A stretch of 64,000 bases of DNA from Callaeas wilsoni (GCA_013398955.1 VWPU01000897.1:1-64000); one strand, 5' to 3'. Positions 51,401 to 64,000 are shown, counted from the stretch's first letter. Notes: generated from the sequence alone by a model not told the origin. Numbers and translations are program-made.

Positions 51401-54041
51401 ATTCTTTTCATTTTTTTCCCCTTCTTTTTGAATACTGTAGCTCTGCAACATGCAGTAATTTATACGGTGGCCTCTAACAGGTGTCCCAGTAGACTTCACT
51501 CACAGCTGTTCTACAAACCAAATGCATGCAATATAAATCTTCCTTCCCTCACATGAGCATTAGCAAGGCAGGCTCTTAGCACAATCTGTTCATCAGTACA
51601 CTAGTTTCCTTGGAAAGTTCAATATCTTGGCTAATGTTTATTAATTAAGCAATAAGACACGACAGACTGTGCAGCAGCCCTAATTAATGGACATCTCTGG
51701 TGCCTGCCACACTTCCAAGAAGTGCATTAATCAGCACCAACACAGTTTGGGAGTGACTTACCACAATAATAAAATGGTTATTTACTTAAAAAAGAGCATT
51801 TCTCAAACTTAGCAACATTTTTAAGCCTCTGCATTATGCCATGTACGGTTTTAATTTTATGAGAAGCATTTTGCAACTCAGTTTCCTTAAGCTCAGCTTC
51901 CAAATCCTTGCTGGGGAATATAAATAGGGGATGCTGGATTTGAAGAGGTGTTGAGTCATTCTGGATGCCTGTGAGCAGCTGTAGTCTCTGAACACCAGAC
52001 TGGGTTTATTTAGGTGGCAGGTACTAGTTTAAAACTTCTCACATCAGCTGCCTTCATCACTTACTTAGCTATGGTCTAAAGAAGTGAGTTCATTTCCCAA
52101 AGTTGTATAATTAGAAAAGAAATTGGTAAGATGGAATGGGGAAAAAATCCCAAAAACCCAAAACAGACCCAGTTCTGCAGAGTTTATACTTTGAAAACTT
52201 TGGGTGATCTACCAAAAGCCACCCAATTCAAGAAATATTTTTATTGCTATCTAGAGAAGAGTTTTATTACGATCCAAAATCAGTAAGTGTTTTAATGGTA
52301 ATGTTAGCAGACATTTTGATGGAGCAGAACCTCTGACTATACCCATGCAAGACCTTATTAACTGTTGTTTGCATCCTGTGTCTTTTATGAATCTGTACAG
52401 TACCACTGACCTTTGGAAGTCCTATTATTTCTGCAAAATAAGCTCATGTGAATTTAGGGCAATTTATTGTACTAAAAGAACCGTCCCAATTTCCAGTAAA
52501 ATAAGCTTTACGTTACGTCTAATAACTTGAAATTTCCCAATGACACTTGGAGTCACTAAATGTATGTAGAAGGTCACAGGTGCTCACTGCTCACATTCTG
52601 GCACTGAAAGCCTGTGGGTAGGAGAAAAGGAGTCCTTTGTGCTGGGAACTGCTGCACTGCAGGGAAAGCCCCCAGCAACTGGCATCATTAGTGCCTGCAG
52701 CATTATTTTGTATTAACAGATACTTTTATTTTGGATGTAGCAGTAATTAAACATTGCTATCTTCATGCTGTAGCTGATTATTTAATATATTCTAAATGGA
52801 GAGGTTTGTGACAGCCTTTTTTTTTTGTTTGTTTCTGATGGGTTTGGTTGTTTTTTTTCCTTTTCTTCCTGAAACAGTGAAATTATTTTTTAAAATTAAA
52901 ATCTCTCTCAGAGCGTTATCCCCAAATGACCGATCAGCCTTAACAAGCAACCAGACTTGAAGAGCTGAATAACTTAGCAACAATGTACAAACAGCCATCT
53001 GGGAGAGTCTTGTCAACTCTTCAGAACCAATGCACGAATATTCTAGGCACATATATGAGAGAGGTTAAGGTGGCTTGGCTGATATTCCACATTTTGACAC
53101 AGAGCTTGATGGCTGGTGTGAAGACTGAGTGTACCAGTTTGAGCTGTCACAGGGATCCGTCAAACAAGAGAATTTGTGAAAATTTAAATTGTGGTAGAGA
53201 AAAAACCCCACAATTTCCCATTTCCCATATTTCTTTTCCTAGACCAAGCTTTCAATTATACTAGAAGAAAATTTGCTTTCATTTTTTTTTTTTTAACTTT
53301 GAAGGCTTATTTAGCCACCACTTTTGGAGAGAAAAAAAAGTCAGAAGAAAGTGTAACTTTGTTATGGGGCAGAACTATTGTTCTGCACTGTGGTTAAGCC
53401 ACAGTTTGTACTGTTTGTACTTACATAGTTTGTAAGGTAAGAAGAATGCATTGAATTCTCAGAAAGGAGAACTGACAAATACATTTCTCATGGCAGCTTA
53501 ATTCTTTCAGAATTTAACCACGGGTGCCCACTGAAGGGTGCTGACAGACTGTACTGGAGATAAGGGGCCAACTCCATCAATCAGAATAGCTCCAGTATTC
53601 CCTCAAGTTTTGGTTTACAACTTCACTGAGAACTTCATCCAGTTGCCTAGGATTCTTTGGAATGTGCCTTTACTCCATGGGAGGAAGCAGGTCAAGATTT
53701 GAGCTAGAGAGGGCCAAGTCTTCAGGTTGCACAAATGACCTGTCTCATTGAAGCTGACAGAATTATGATGATTTAAATGAGCCGAGATTCCAGCCTAGAG
53801 AGGGAACGAGACACCAAAGCAGGGCAGGGAGTGGCAATAATTTTCAAAGCACGCTTTAAAAAGTTGCAGTTTACTCCTGGGCAGTACTCACATCCTGGTT
53901 GGACATCTCCCAGTACGGCCTCTCTCCGTAGGACATCACCTCCCACATGACAATTCCGTAGCTCCACGCGTCGCTGGCCGAGGAGAACTTCCGGTAAGCG
54001 ATGGCTTCAGGAGCCGTCCACCTGATGGGGATCTTCCCACC
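42361..54041 (-). CDS. EPHA6: EPHA6, last four coding exons (kinase C-lobe, SAM, C-terminus); 5' part outside the window
   Basis: This is an Eph receptor tyrosine kinase, a plasma-membrane receptor for ephrin-A ligands in contact-dependent axon and cell guidance. Coding exons in transcript order are 53892-54041, 47892-48085, 45417-45566 and 42361-42475 (150, 194, 150 and 115 nt). They join in phase to give 202 residues and TGA, with GT-AG introns. In order they encode kinase subdomains VIII-IX ([10 protein letters not shown], then DAWSYG), subdomain XI ([13 protein letters not shown]), the linker, the SAM domain ([15 protein letters not shown] to [10 protein letters not shown]) and a C-terminus in EKGFHV. 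The exon pattern is the standard Eph one. EPHA6 is preferred over EPHA3 or EPHA5 because the residues match human EPHA6 as I recall it ([27 protein letters not shown]) and ARL6 is next door. The extracellular, transmembrane and N-lobe exons lie beyond the right edge. Confidence 0.95.
43440..44900 (+). mobile_element. Old, degenerate CR1-like LINE with reverse-transcriptase-region remnants
   Basis: The plus strand holds scattered pieces that fit the ORF2 nucleotide pattern of CR1 elements of amniotes in the right order. GCAGGCTAAAAAAGAACTTG lies near 43687, then TTTGAGGTGACATTCACTGT near 43893. GATCTGGGGAACGACAGGCC, the segment encoding the DxxNYRP region before the reverse transcriptase, is near 44202. 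GGATTTCCAAAAGCTTTAGA near 44395 matches the 'D F x K A F' region, and GATGGAATTCAGTTTAGGCG with GTGATACATGTGGGAGAAAA lies near 44783-44830. Frames are destroyed by many stops and indels, so it is inactive and old. It lies in the last EPHA6 intron, opposite to the gene. Boundaries are approximate. Confidence 0.65.
43741..43760. repeat. (AAAC)n microsatellite
   Basis: About five AAAC units lie inside the old LINE. Confidence 0.85.
45417..45566 (-). CDS. EPHA6: EPHA6 exon: linker and first half of SAM domain
   Basis: This 150-nt exon encodes [33 protein letters not shown] and onward to VSRMNI, ending two bases into an Asp codon. [12 protein letters not shown] is the first SAM helix and includes the conserved SAM tyrosine. 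The acceptor is TTTCCAG and the donor GTAAGT. Confidence 0.95.
45567..47891 (-). other. EPHA6: EPHA6 intron between the linker exon and the SAM exon
   Basis: A 2.3-kb intron with a short CR1 terminus at 46642-46686. The stretch at 46900-47230 is less AT-rich than its surroundings, but I could not identify it. Confidence 0.85.
46642..46686 (+). mobile_element. CR1 LINE, terminal remnant
   Basis: It reads ACCACGGTCCCTTCCCATCT, then GAATTACTCTATGATTCTAT. This is the typical 3' terminus including the ATTCTATGA tail unit. Only about 45 bp are recognisable. Confidence 0.75.
47892..48085 (-). CDS. EPHA6: EPHA6 exon: kinase subdomains X-XI and linker
   Basis: This 194-nt exon encodes [40 protein letters not shown] and onward to LVEDVL, ending two bases into the next codon. 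HCWQ and the invariant arginine of NHRP mark subdomain XI, the end of the kinase fold. The acceptor is TTTCTGTAG and the donor GTAAGA. Confidence 0.96.
48856..48986. repeat. Imperfect tandem duplication of about 59 bp spanning an N
   Basis: Two copies start at 48856 and 48915 with GATAGCAAAAATC, share TTGTTTGAAAAGAATAGTAG and end in GGAGTTAGCAAAAGTAGGTG GGGC. The second copy carries an extra 16 bp (CAGCCTGGCTTGATGG-like) before the shared end. N at 48913 lies exactly at the junction, so the duplication boundary may be an assembly effect. Confidence 0.85.
50572..50745. repeat. Perfect tandem repeat, three copies of 58 bp
   Basis: Identical 58-bp units lie at 50572-50629, 50630-50687 and 50688-50745, each starting ATATCCATGTACC and ending AAATATAAAATTCT. 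No mismatch was seen among the three, which implies a very recent expansion, and copy number is probably variable. Confidence 0.97.
53892..54041 (-). CDS. EPHA6: EPHA6 exon: kinase subdomains VIII-IX
   Basis: This is an exact 50-codon exon in phase 0, [20 protein letters not shown] through EMSNQD. It contains the APE-type motif APEA and the subdomain IX DxWSYG. Its acceptor is CTACTTCCAG and its donor GTGAGT. The x in DxW is alanine (GCG), where Eph kinases and most other kinases carry Val, Ile or Met. The rest of the exon is unchanged from the Eph consensus. Confidence 0.95.
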
Positions 54042-57000
54042 CTGGAAGTAGGTTGAAAACTTGTCAATGTGATTAGGATACAGAGTAACACATTCAAAAA
54101 AAAAAGAAATAAAAAAAATTCCTGGATTCTGATATTCTGCATTCTGATTTCCACCGATTTTCCTTGTCAATTTTCCGCAAGTGGAAAGGAAGAAATATGT
54201 CTTTTTTATAGAATTTGAAAAAAAATTTCATTTCATATGTAGTCTAATTCACCAATATCTGCACTCTGTGAAAACAACCCAGTTCAAAGAGCAGAAAGCA
54301 TTTGAGATGATGAATGTTTGTTCAGTCATACAAATAATCAGAACATGCCTTTTGATTGAAAACATCCCAAGCCTTAAATTCCTAGTTCACTGACATTTAA
54401 GCTTTTTCCTTAAGTGAAACAGAAACATCTATTGCAAAATGGAACACTGAAAGCTCTTAACAAAATTGTATAATCAGAAAAGAATCTATAGGTGTTCTAT
54501 ATGCTTTTCAAGTATTAAATTTGATGATATCTTATTTTTGTTGTCTCCTTTAAATACCCAGGTAGAAAACAAACCAAGTGTGTTTCTAAAAGGGCATTTC
54601 CTTAGGATATTTGACAGTGTCATTCTGCAGCCTTCAAATTAAAATCCAAGTCTTTCCACAAAAAAAAAAAAGAGTAAGAAATTCATCAACAAGCCTAATT
54701 TACTGTTTAGAAGATGCAGAAGATGCACAGGATGCAGAACTTCTGACATTAGTACTTTACACCACTGAATCTCTTCTATTCTCTCATAAATAGTTTCTGT
54801 ATGAAAACTGCTTTTCCAGTTCAGAAAAAAAAAAGGTATTTCCTCTCCAGACTGCTCATTTCAGAAGTATATGTTTTTTCTTTTCAAGACTGTACATTTG
54901 TTACCATTCTCACGGAACTCTTCAGCGAGAGAAGAGCAGTATGGTGAAGGTGCCACTAGATGGTAGAAGGGGGCAGTCAGTAGAGCTGAGCTCACTCAGC
55001 ACTAGTTGTTTCAACAAGCAGTAATAGATTCTGCTCAGCGTTATAATTGTATTTCTGACTGAAACAAAAGAGGAAATGAACTAGAACATCCGTTTGGCAA
55101 AGAAGAGAGGCCACAGTTAAAAACAAGTATGTAAATCTCTGTTAATTTGCTTTGAATGTATAAAAAATTGTCTGTGAGTCGTTGAGGCCTGACTTTGGCT
55201 GGTTGAGAAGCTGTTTGTTCTACCAATAAATTGTTCAAATTCAAGCTTTGTGGGGATGTGCCACTCAGCCAAGCTTTCCCTACTGATGGAAGATGCATGG
55301 TTAACATTTATGCTGTATGACAGTGGCCAAGATGTCCTTTGGACATTTTTACATTTTTTTGCAGCTGCTTTTTCAAAGCCTTTGCTTCCTCACGTGTAGT
55401 AAATCACTTACTGATTTTAGCACTCAAGGTATTTTTCTATTTTTGCCCAAATACCTCCACTAGCTGCCTTTTATTTATCCTTCATCCTGGTGCTCAGATC
55501 ACTCCTGTAGCACATCAGAGAAGCAGAAGACTCTGTGCCTCACCTGCTGCCACCAGCACTGCAGTGTGTAATGCTCTAGGTCCCCTCCTGGTACAGCTGT
55601 TCCACTTGGGAAGCAATTAAAAATGCTTTTTGGGTATGAGACTGAAGAAATAGGGGAACAAAGCCGACTTGTGATGTTCTCCAAGGAAAGGCCACGCTAA
55701 TTTCTTGTCTGCTCTCCACGAAATATTTATTTATACCTTCTAAAGAAATGGGGTAAGAGCACTTGGCGTTTGATCTCACAGTCTGGTTTCAGTGGTCTTT
55801 TCATGGAATATGCAAGGCCAGGCTTCCTGAGGAAGTGCAAAAATCAGCTATTCAATGGCACAAATGTGCACCTTACACTGGAATGTCCATCTGAAAGGAT
55901 GCATCTGAGAAACAGAGAGTTTTAGGGTCTAACTGTAAAAGATACTTCAAAAATATCTCTTCACACCACAGAGTTATGGGCCTTGTCCTTTATACTGGAT
56001 CAGGTTTAGTTCTCTATATCTAAACATTTTATCACCAAGCTTACGTAATTCCATCCTCTGTTAGATTCCTATTTTGGAGAGTTCTATTAATAATTTATTA
56101 TTTTTTGAATTTTAATAAAATTCTTATGTTAATTTAAATATCTACTTGTAGGTAAAACACCAATCTATACATGTGCATTAAAGGCATTTGCATATTTATA
56201 GATTTTACTTTTAATATCTATAACATATTATGGATAACATAACAGGAAAACTTTATCCTGTTTCCTTTTCCTGAATCTGATTTTGTATTCCCAAATTATA
56301 CTCAAAAGAGAGGGCACATCTTGAGCAGTGTTTGCAGCTAGATTTGTGACTTCTGGCTAAACAGAAATGAGTTTTAAAGAATCTGTTCAGACTCTATAAC
56401 TACTTTCGTGACACAGCTTTACTGACTGATCCCTTTTGGACTGAAACAGTAGTGGCTCATTGAGTGTGAAAATGAGACTGAAGAACAGAATCTTAACAAA
56501 ATTCAAGGCAGTTCACATTCAAGGGCATGAGATGTGTTCAGAGTTGTAAAATAAAATCCTTTTGTGCTGGCTCTAAAAACCTCTAAAATTTTTACAATGG
56601 ATTCATCTCATGTATGACGTTGTTATATTCATGAAAATGTAAATTCCGAGACTTAATTATGTTTGCAGAGTATCTTTTTATGCAGAAAAGTTGTTTTATT
56701 TATTTGAAAGCCATTACAAAGGTGGAGATTGCAATATGACTACCTTAAGGAACATATATGACTGAACAGTAGTAATGGCTGCTCATGCATAATAAAAGAA
56801 CACATAAGGTTTAGAGTGGCTGAAAATATATTTCCCATTTCTGAGTAGAGTAATAAACAGTGTTACTGATACTGGATATGCCTTTTTATATTCTAATCTA
56901 ACTGGGGAAATAATAAATGCAATACTTACTGTTTACACAACGCCTCACCTTCAAATTAAGATAATTTATAAATCATCTACATTTTGCTGCTATAGCAATG

Positions 57001-60000
57001 AAATCTCTCAGAGCTGCCTGCATTAGAAAGCCCATTTTGCTTTTAGGTTATTCTCCATTTTTTGAGGGGGGCAGTGGGGGGAAGGGGCAGAATGGGTGTT
57101 AGGAAACAAATTGTTTTTCTGCTTTATCTCATACATTAATAATGATATCAGTGATAACCTAAGTTTATTTTCACACAGTGAAATAACACTAACTCTACTA
57201 TTCAAATAATTAGAATTCAGCCTTTTTTTCCTGTATGCTGCCAGCTGAACAGTGCCTATCTCCTGATTTTTTTCGTGATTGTAATTTAATAAGCAATTTT
57301 ACCACGCAGCATCAAGGGTCCCCTTGGAATTATAATATTAAGCTCACATTGCTTAGCTTGTAGAATGGTTCAGAGATGAAATGAAATGAAATTTACCCCT
57401 TCAGCCACACCTACACACACACTGGCTTCCCCTGCAGAACTGGCAACAGCACAGTTTGCCACACATTTAAAGGCAGGACTGGAACTCCGTGGTACAGAAC
57501 ACCTCATTCTTTACCTCAGGCCATACATGAAAGAGACAGTCCTCACAAAATGCCTGAGCTTCTCTGAGCTCACACCACCAAAAAGTGCTTATGATGTCTT
57601 GCGTGGCCACAACTGTTTTTTTGCTTTCTCCAGTTTGATTTTTTTTTTTTGGTTATTTTACATGTTAGACATCTCTTTAAAACCAGGAGGCATTAACAGT
57701 TCCTTTAATTAAAAATATAACCATATTTCCAAACGCCAGCAGACCAATGTAGCTGGCAGCTACAGCCCATTATTCTACCAAAAAAAAGGTCGGGATGTAT
57801 CAGCAAGCTCAAAACATGTGATGTGAAGAAACAAAGGAGGAAGCCTTTGAGATGCCCAGAACTTCTGGCATGCCCTGGTGGCTAATCACAGTGAGGAGTG
57901 GCAGCACTGAGAGCCTGAGGTACAAAGCTGGAGGCAAGCTCTGAGTGAGTTCCTGCTGTCTGTGCACAGCCGGCAGCACACGGCAGCAGCAGGGAAAAAA
58001 CCCAGCGAGTGCATCGGGCTCACCGCGCCCCAGAGATGGGGAAAGTGCCTGTTCCTGTGGAAAAACCCATTGTGTATTTTCCCAAAATGACAGGCACTTC
58101 AGAGGGACTGTCACAGTGCTGGCTGCAGTTCTCCTAAATGCTGAGGTGCAAACCTGTCAGGTCTGGATGCACAGGTGTCTGGAACTGTCTAATTCTGGGA
58201 GAAAAGGTGCTGAACTGCGTGCACCACTGGTGTGATCTGGCACAGGAATTCCTCTCAGTTACTGCTCCTTCACGTGTGATGTCACTGAATCATGCAGTCA
58301 CTTCCCCAGACACAAGTACCCATCTTTTCCTTTACCCCAATGAGAGAAACAGGGAAAAAAAAAAAGAACTTCAAAGTAAAGAGAGACAAAAGTAATGAAA
58401 GAGATTAGTTTTAAATATTGGACGTAATTAATCATTCTGTACAAAAACCTTCTGCCACTTTACTGGAGTGATGCTTCTATTTGATGCTCACATTTTTCAT
58501 GTGCAAAGCTACAAGTAGTCAGAATTTAACATCCTCAAATCATAATTTAGAACTATTCAGTACTATCAACAGTCTTCTGTTGCATCTATTGAAAAGTGTC
58601 TATTGAAATATCAGAGGAACTACACGGCAAGATAACAAAACTGCTCTGAAAACGCATTTCAGAATTTGTGCTCATTATGCCCAATTCCAGTCAGTTCTAC
58701 CATTCACATTTCCCTCAGAATTGAAATGAATAAACCCCTCTGATTTTCAAAAAGACTGAATTTGCTTTTAATCTCTGGGAAAATATTAATTTTCTTTCAA
58801 ATGTCCTGATTAACAATGCTGGAATTAAATATGTGGAACTTGATTTTTCCCCCTAAGTTAGCTATTCAGATTTTCAGAAAAAGTTATTTATGGCTTGGAG
58901 AATATGTTAATTTTAGTGTCTGTTAACCCCTACACTGCCCATCTATTTGTGTCTCCCAAAAGAGGGAAAGCTCTTGATGGATGGGAAGAATCAGCACTGA
59001 AGATACTGGCAGAAGTAAAGCAGACAAGATAAAATGTCTGACCACAGATCATCAGAAACACTTCACATCAACCTGCATTAATATCAGAGGTGTATCAGGG
59101 TGCTTCTCCAAAATACTCCACACCAACATTGTCTTCCTAAAGGCCATCAGATGGATGAATTGAGTAGTGCTACACATGTCTGCAAACCTCCAGCAAGACA
59201 GATATATCCAGTCCTGCCACCTCTTAGCTCAAAAATTAAAGAATTAAAATATTAAATGATTTTGCTAAAACTCAAAGGATTATGAAATCAGTGAGAACAC
59301 TCTCTAATGCAGTGGAGAGTCTCATTAGTAGTGGCAGCAGCATTTATTTCCTTTGAAACAAAGCCCTTCAGCATGCGGCCCCTTGCCTGCTCTGAGGCAC
59401 TGATTTTACCCTGGGCTGAGAGATTGTAAGAAGGCTGATAAAAACACATAGTTCTGACCCTCAAAATCCACGTAAGTGAAATGGTAGTGATTATTTTGCC
59501 CATTTACATCTATCCTGCCTTCATATTTTCTTGACAGGGCAATTTAAGGAACTTTAAACAGTGACAAAGACACAGCAAACTCCCAAATACAAGTGGCTGA
59601 TACCATTGCCTCTTGTTTGTGGAACTAACTGGATTATAGATCTTCTTAGACAGGATGCCTTCATCTACAAGGTGCTCATTGAAAATAGATAGATTTTTTT
59701 GCCAGAAATGTTAGCTTTAAAATATTTTTTTAGTTTTAAAATGAATTCCAGGCCAGGCGGATGAGTAAGGACTGGTGGTGTCCTCAGAGCCCCGATGAGA
59801 ACCAGACAAGTGTACAAAGACAGATAAACACAAGTATTTTGCAAAATCTCTGAGACTGGTCTTTTGAAAGGTAACGATGAGACTGGTGGGGTCAAGGAGC
59901 CTCACAGTGTTTTAGAGAGTGGGACTTTACATTTCTTTAGGATTAAGAATGCATTTTACAGTTTTGTGTGCTTGGCTCTTAATCACAGAGAAACTCTTTC

Positions 60001-63000
60001 CTCTTCTGAAATTAAATATCGGGAGCATGCATCTCTACCAAGTCCAGTTTAGAAACTATAGCACTATTTGACAGTAATGATAGGAAAAAAATGGTCATTT
60101 TTCCTTGAAACTAGTATTTCTGGCAAAGATCTATCTCTTTCCAAGAGCATCAATTTCAAGCTATCTGCCAGCTGTGTCAGCACAGCTCACATTACAGCCG
60201 TAACCAATTTCTTGAGAGTTACTCCTCCAGAGTCCTTCAATCTGCACATCCAGCGCCCGTCCACTTTGCTTACACAAGGAGTCCTACCAAAGTCAATGGA
60301 AAAGGTGAAAAGGTTTTTTTTTTGTTCTGAGATGCTTATTTGAAGGATGCCTTACGTTGCACAACTCTGCAACAAAGAAATTTGCTATGTGGTCCATTCT
60401 TCCAGCAGAACTGAGTTACCAAACACAAGTATTTCTCTAAACTCAAGTAATTTAAGTTGAAAAAAAAAGAACTTACCAGGCACTATCTTTTCTTAAAAGC
60501 ATCAAGGAAGGCTCATCTCTGAAATTATGCCCTTGGCTTGCCCAGGGCTTCATGAAGTATTTATTATTGGATCAAAAATAAACTGTTACTGTGCACTGCT
60601 TGAACATGGGATGTTATTATCCATCATTAACGATTTCACAGCTAGTGATTTCCACACTCGTGTCTAGCTGACATGCACAGCAAACACTTCCCAAGTTTCA
60701 GGAATCACGTGGCCTCTCTCTGTGCTGCCATAATGCCCAGATCATTCATTCCTCTGCCTTGTCTCTGAACCCCTGCCATAATTCCTTCCACACCATACAA
60801 TTTGAAGTGGTCAAAAAAACCTCAGAAGCATCTGGAAACCTGGAAAGTGAGAACAAACTGAAATGGATTTAAATGTAAAATTAACACTATCTAGGCTACA
60901 GTACTGTCTCCAGTAAATGTTTTCATATTCTATTCTTTGGGATGCTGTTCTAGAGAGAATGTAGGCATGTAGATACTGAATTCATATACAGCTTGCTCTG
61001 GGGTACATGAGATTTTATTTACCTAGGGCTTCTTCAAAATTTATTCCAGAAACAAGTTGGAAAAATCACAAAAATTAGGCTTTTCTTCTGAGAGTTGCAG
61101 TGCCACACATGGATGATGATCAGAATTATTATGAGGCTGAGCTACTCTGCAAGTATCACTGCTTTAGTTTTCATCCCAGCTGCATCAAGAAGTGCAGAGG
61201 AGAATTAATAATCTTAGTAACTGATTAATTAAATTCTCTGCTCACATTTTTGTGAGGTCACTTCTCATTTTATCCTGAAGGAGTTTGCTGGTTATTTAAG
61301 TTGCAGTCAATTTATGGATAAGTAGCTGGTCAAAAGATGGGAAACAAACAGTCAGAAAGAAAAGGTCAGTTTTTAGAGTGGCATCCCCCAGAGATCAAAG
61401 CTCGTGTCCAGCTGGCAGTGTATGTAGAATCTATAATACCGCCTGAACTGACAACATGCAAAATTGTACTAGAAATCCAAAGGTATTCATGGTAGTAAAG
61501 ATCATGAGGATTTACCACAAAAATTTGCCGAAGAACCTAATGATACTGAACTGCAAACTGATAAAACATCACAAAATTCAGTGTCATAGTGATGCACCCA
61601 GAATAAAATGTCCCTAACTTTAAGTGACAAATAACAGGACTCCATACTAAGCTGTCACTGTTCAAGACAGATCATGTGGTTATAGCACAGAGTTGGCTCT
61701 ACAACAGTATCAACCCCCTGCTCAAAAGCAGAGTAAAGGGAAAAATGGAATGAAATTGTAAAAATAATCAGAAAAAGGAGAAAGCACAGCACTGATGAAA
61801 CCTAGGATATTCCTGCATATTGCTTACTGATCACAGACTTGATCCCTCATTCCAAAAGCACACATTGTAAACTAACAGAATAGGTGATCAACAGTACAGA
61901 ATAAAAGAAAGTAAGAATGGGCTATAAAACCCTGAATATAATGGATCATATAATGTATGGAGAGAACAGATCCAAGGTACATCAAACACAAGTGGAAGCA
62001 GCAGATTAAAAACATTAACAAAACCAATTTTTTTTTTTTAAAGACGCATTGCTACGGGATGCCACAGACTCTAAAAATTCAAACCTTTCCAAAAGCAACT
62101 AGGTAAAGTTACAGGAGAAATATTTGTGAAGGGTGTTACATACAAACACCTGCCTCTGATTTAAAGGAGTCTTTAAGCCACAGCCCGCTGAAAGCTCAAT
62201 AACCCGAACTGAGAATGCATCATGTGCACAGCATGTGCACTTTCTTATTACAGAGATTCTGGAATTCCTCCTTGGAATCTCCTGCTTGTTTGCCTTTTGG
62301 ATTCACGCTTCGGAGCTCGCGAGCATTGCAGCTGTCTCAGTTAGGCCATTCTTCTCTTCCCATCATCTCGGTTTTGTTTGCAGGTAAAATATAAACACAT
62401 GGTTAACAGTGTCACTGGAAAAAAGTCAATGATGCACACGTCAGAGCATTTTGGGGGAAAAGAATGGTAAAATTAAAAAGTTAATTTTAAAGGAAGTCAT
62501 CTGAAGCAGGGTGTTCTTTGATGTGAAATAGTGTAACTGTAAATGGCTATCTGAAGGATCACGAGACATTTGTTTTTTGCTGTTGATTCTATGACTACAT
62601 TCCTATGTCTCTATCCATGTTTATGGATATCCTTTGTGACCAAACCTTTTGACAAAAGGAAATAAGAAATTCTACTCTTAGTAAATTTTAACAAAGGAGA
62701 AAGCATTGGGTACTAAGGAGAAGAATCTGTAAAAGCATTGCCCTGAGAGAGTGGGAGTAACTCCTGGATGAGCACGTGGAGGTCTCCACGGAGACATGAC
62801 ACTATCTAGCAATGATTTCAGTATCATATCTTTCATCAGCAATAAATAATTTCATTTAGGGAAAAAAAGGACTAAAAGTATTCCCGGACTGTTGGGAATC
62901 ATGCAAGTTTCATGTCCAAATCAGCCCATACTGCATAAAAGTATGATTTATATAGTCAAAGGGAGATCGGAGAACTGCTGCTGCTGAAGGCGAAGCAGCT

Positions 63001-64000
63001 GAGTCCAGGGCCGTGGATCAACAATCATTACAGGGACCAGGGATGTGTCAAACACTGAGCACTGTGTCCTGCCTTCCCATCCGGGGACAGAGGGACAAAG
63101 CCAAGGAATGGCTTGCCAAGGGCAGGGTGGGCAGTGAGGCTCAGCAGAGGAGAGGATGGTAACAGCCATTTCTCCCATAACAGGCCAAAATTCTCCCAGT
63201 GCCACCCTGCTGGTTTTTCAAAGAAAGGAAGTGTAGGAGCCCCAGCACGTCTGTCTGCCAGCCAAGCCCAGACTGGGAGCTTGGAACCACTGGCAATTTC
63301 AAAAGCATGGATGGTGGGAAGGCAGAGACAGGAAAGACATCCAGGCTAGATCCAATCACGTAAACATGGTGTCTTGTGCCCCTTTTGGCACTGTCACCTG
63401 CTCACTAGCTGTCACTTTAGGAAAATGCAGGACTCCCACTGTCTTGTGTCTGCCAGTTCTCTTTAGAGATCTCAGGGACCATTGGAGCTCTACAAAAATG
63501 CAGCTGATCCCTTGCCTATTTCCCATATATTTAATGAAAACCAGTACCAAGGCAAGCAGAGAGATCCCAGTATTTCTGCTGATGGAAGAGCTCAGGATGC
63601 TGCTGTACTTCTGGGCCAGGCAGCAGCTCAGTGGCCCATCAGGTTGCACAACTTCAGGGACAACAAAAGTTGCCCAGCTGGCAAATACTTGGGCTACTGG
63701 GGAGACAGGTACAGGGATGTGGAAAGCTTATGAATAATTTGATATTGCATGAGGCCACAGGGGCATGGGAGAGATCTAAGCTTTACCAGGGAAGTGGAAG
63801 AGCACTGCAAGAAGCTGGAGGTGTTGTGAAGGTGCCTGGGGACATTCTCGGAAGATCAGAAGCTGTGCTATCGAGGTTGCAGAACGCAGCCTGAGAACCA
63901 GGATAACTGTGGCATGAAAATGCAGCTGATGTCTGTAACGAAGCCCCAGGACACAGAGCTTCCTTAAAATAAATAAATGGAATAAATTCTTCCCTCTCCT
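54042..64000 (-). other. EPHA6: EPHA6 upstream intron, continuing beyond the window
   Basis: I searched for the preceding Eph kinase exon (the one carrying HRDLAARN and DFGLSR) and did not find it, so this is one intron of more than 9.9 kb. It contains no recognised repeat family. The right end (about 63000-63960) is more GC-rich and gives overlapping open frames of 70-123 codons on both strands. None resembles a known protein. Confidence 0.75.

Larger units (their letters stand above)
48086..53891 (-). other. EPHA6: EPHA6 intron between the two kinase exons
   Basis: A 5.8-kb intron with no extra exon recognised. It contains the duplication with an N at 48856-48990 and the perfect 58-bp tandem repeat at 50572-50745. 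A 151-codon open frame at 49770-50225 (plus strand) has no recognisable domain. Confidence 0.85.

Noticed and set aside
63366..63894. Overlapping plus-strand frames of 83-123 codons at the right end
   Set aside because: Moderately GC-rich intron DNA. Frames overlap in different registers and none resembles an Eph exon or another known protein.

Overview
This window is vertebrate nuclear DNA and almost certainly avian. It is AT-rich and gene-sparse, has GT-AG introns of 1.4 to 5.8 kb, and carries several CR1 LINE 3' tails of the type found throughout bird genomes. Two single N bases (30276 and 48913) lie in repeated sequence, which suggests a draft assembly. There is no operon, CRISPR array, prokaryotic mobile element or retrovirus that I can recognise. 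Nearly all open reading frames over 60 codons are chance or intronic.

Two protein-coding genes can be read exon by exon, both on the minus strand. At the right, 42361-54041 holds the last four coding exons of an Eph receptor tyrosine kinase, best matched to EPHA6. They cover the C-lobe of the kinase, the SAM domain and the C-terminus, and the gene continues beyond the right edge. In the middle, 13616-27693 holds the complete seven-exon coding region of ARL6 (BBS3), a small GTPase that recruits the BBSome. Joining its exons gives exactly 186 codons plus a stop. The ARL6 promoter is a CpG island at about 29.9-30.7 kb.

EPHA6 followed by ARL6 on one strand is the human 3q11 order, where CRYBG3 comes next. 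A CpG island at the extreme left edge (1-232) sits where the CRYBG3 promoter would be expected, but no CRYBG3 protein sequence is visible. A second, small CpG-rich block with a minus-strand splice donor lies inside the last ARL6 intron (15240-15375).

Layout: 1-232 CpG island; 0.3-13 kb intergenic with three CR1 tails; 13.6-27.7 kb ARL6 coding exons; 27.7-30.7 kb ARL6 first intron and promoter; 30.7-42.3 kb ARL6-EPHA6 intergenic DNA, probably including the EPHA6 3' UTR; 42.4-54.0 kb EPHA6 terminal exons, with an old CR1-like LINE in the last intron; 54.0-64 kb EPHA6 upstream intron with no recognisable exon. Local features of interest are a perfect three-copy 58-bp tandem repeat, two other recent-looking duplications, and a 25-bp minisatellite next to the ARL6 promoter. 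I found no previously undescribed system.
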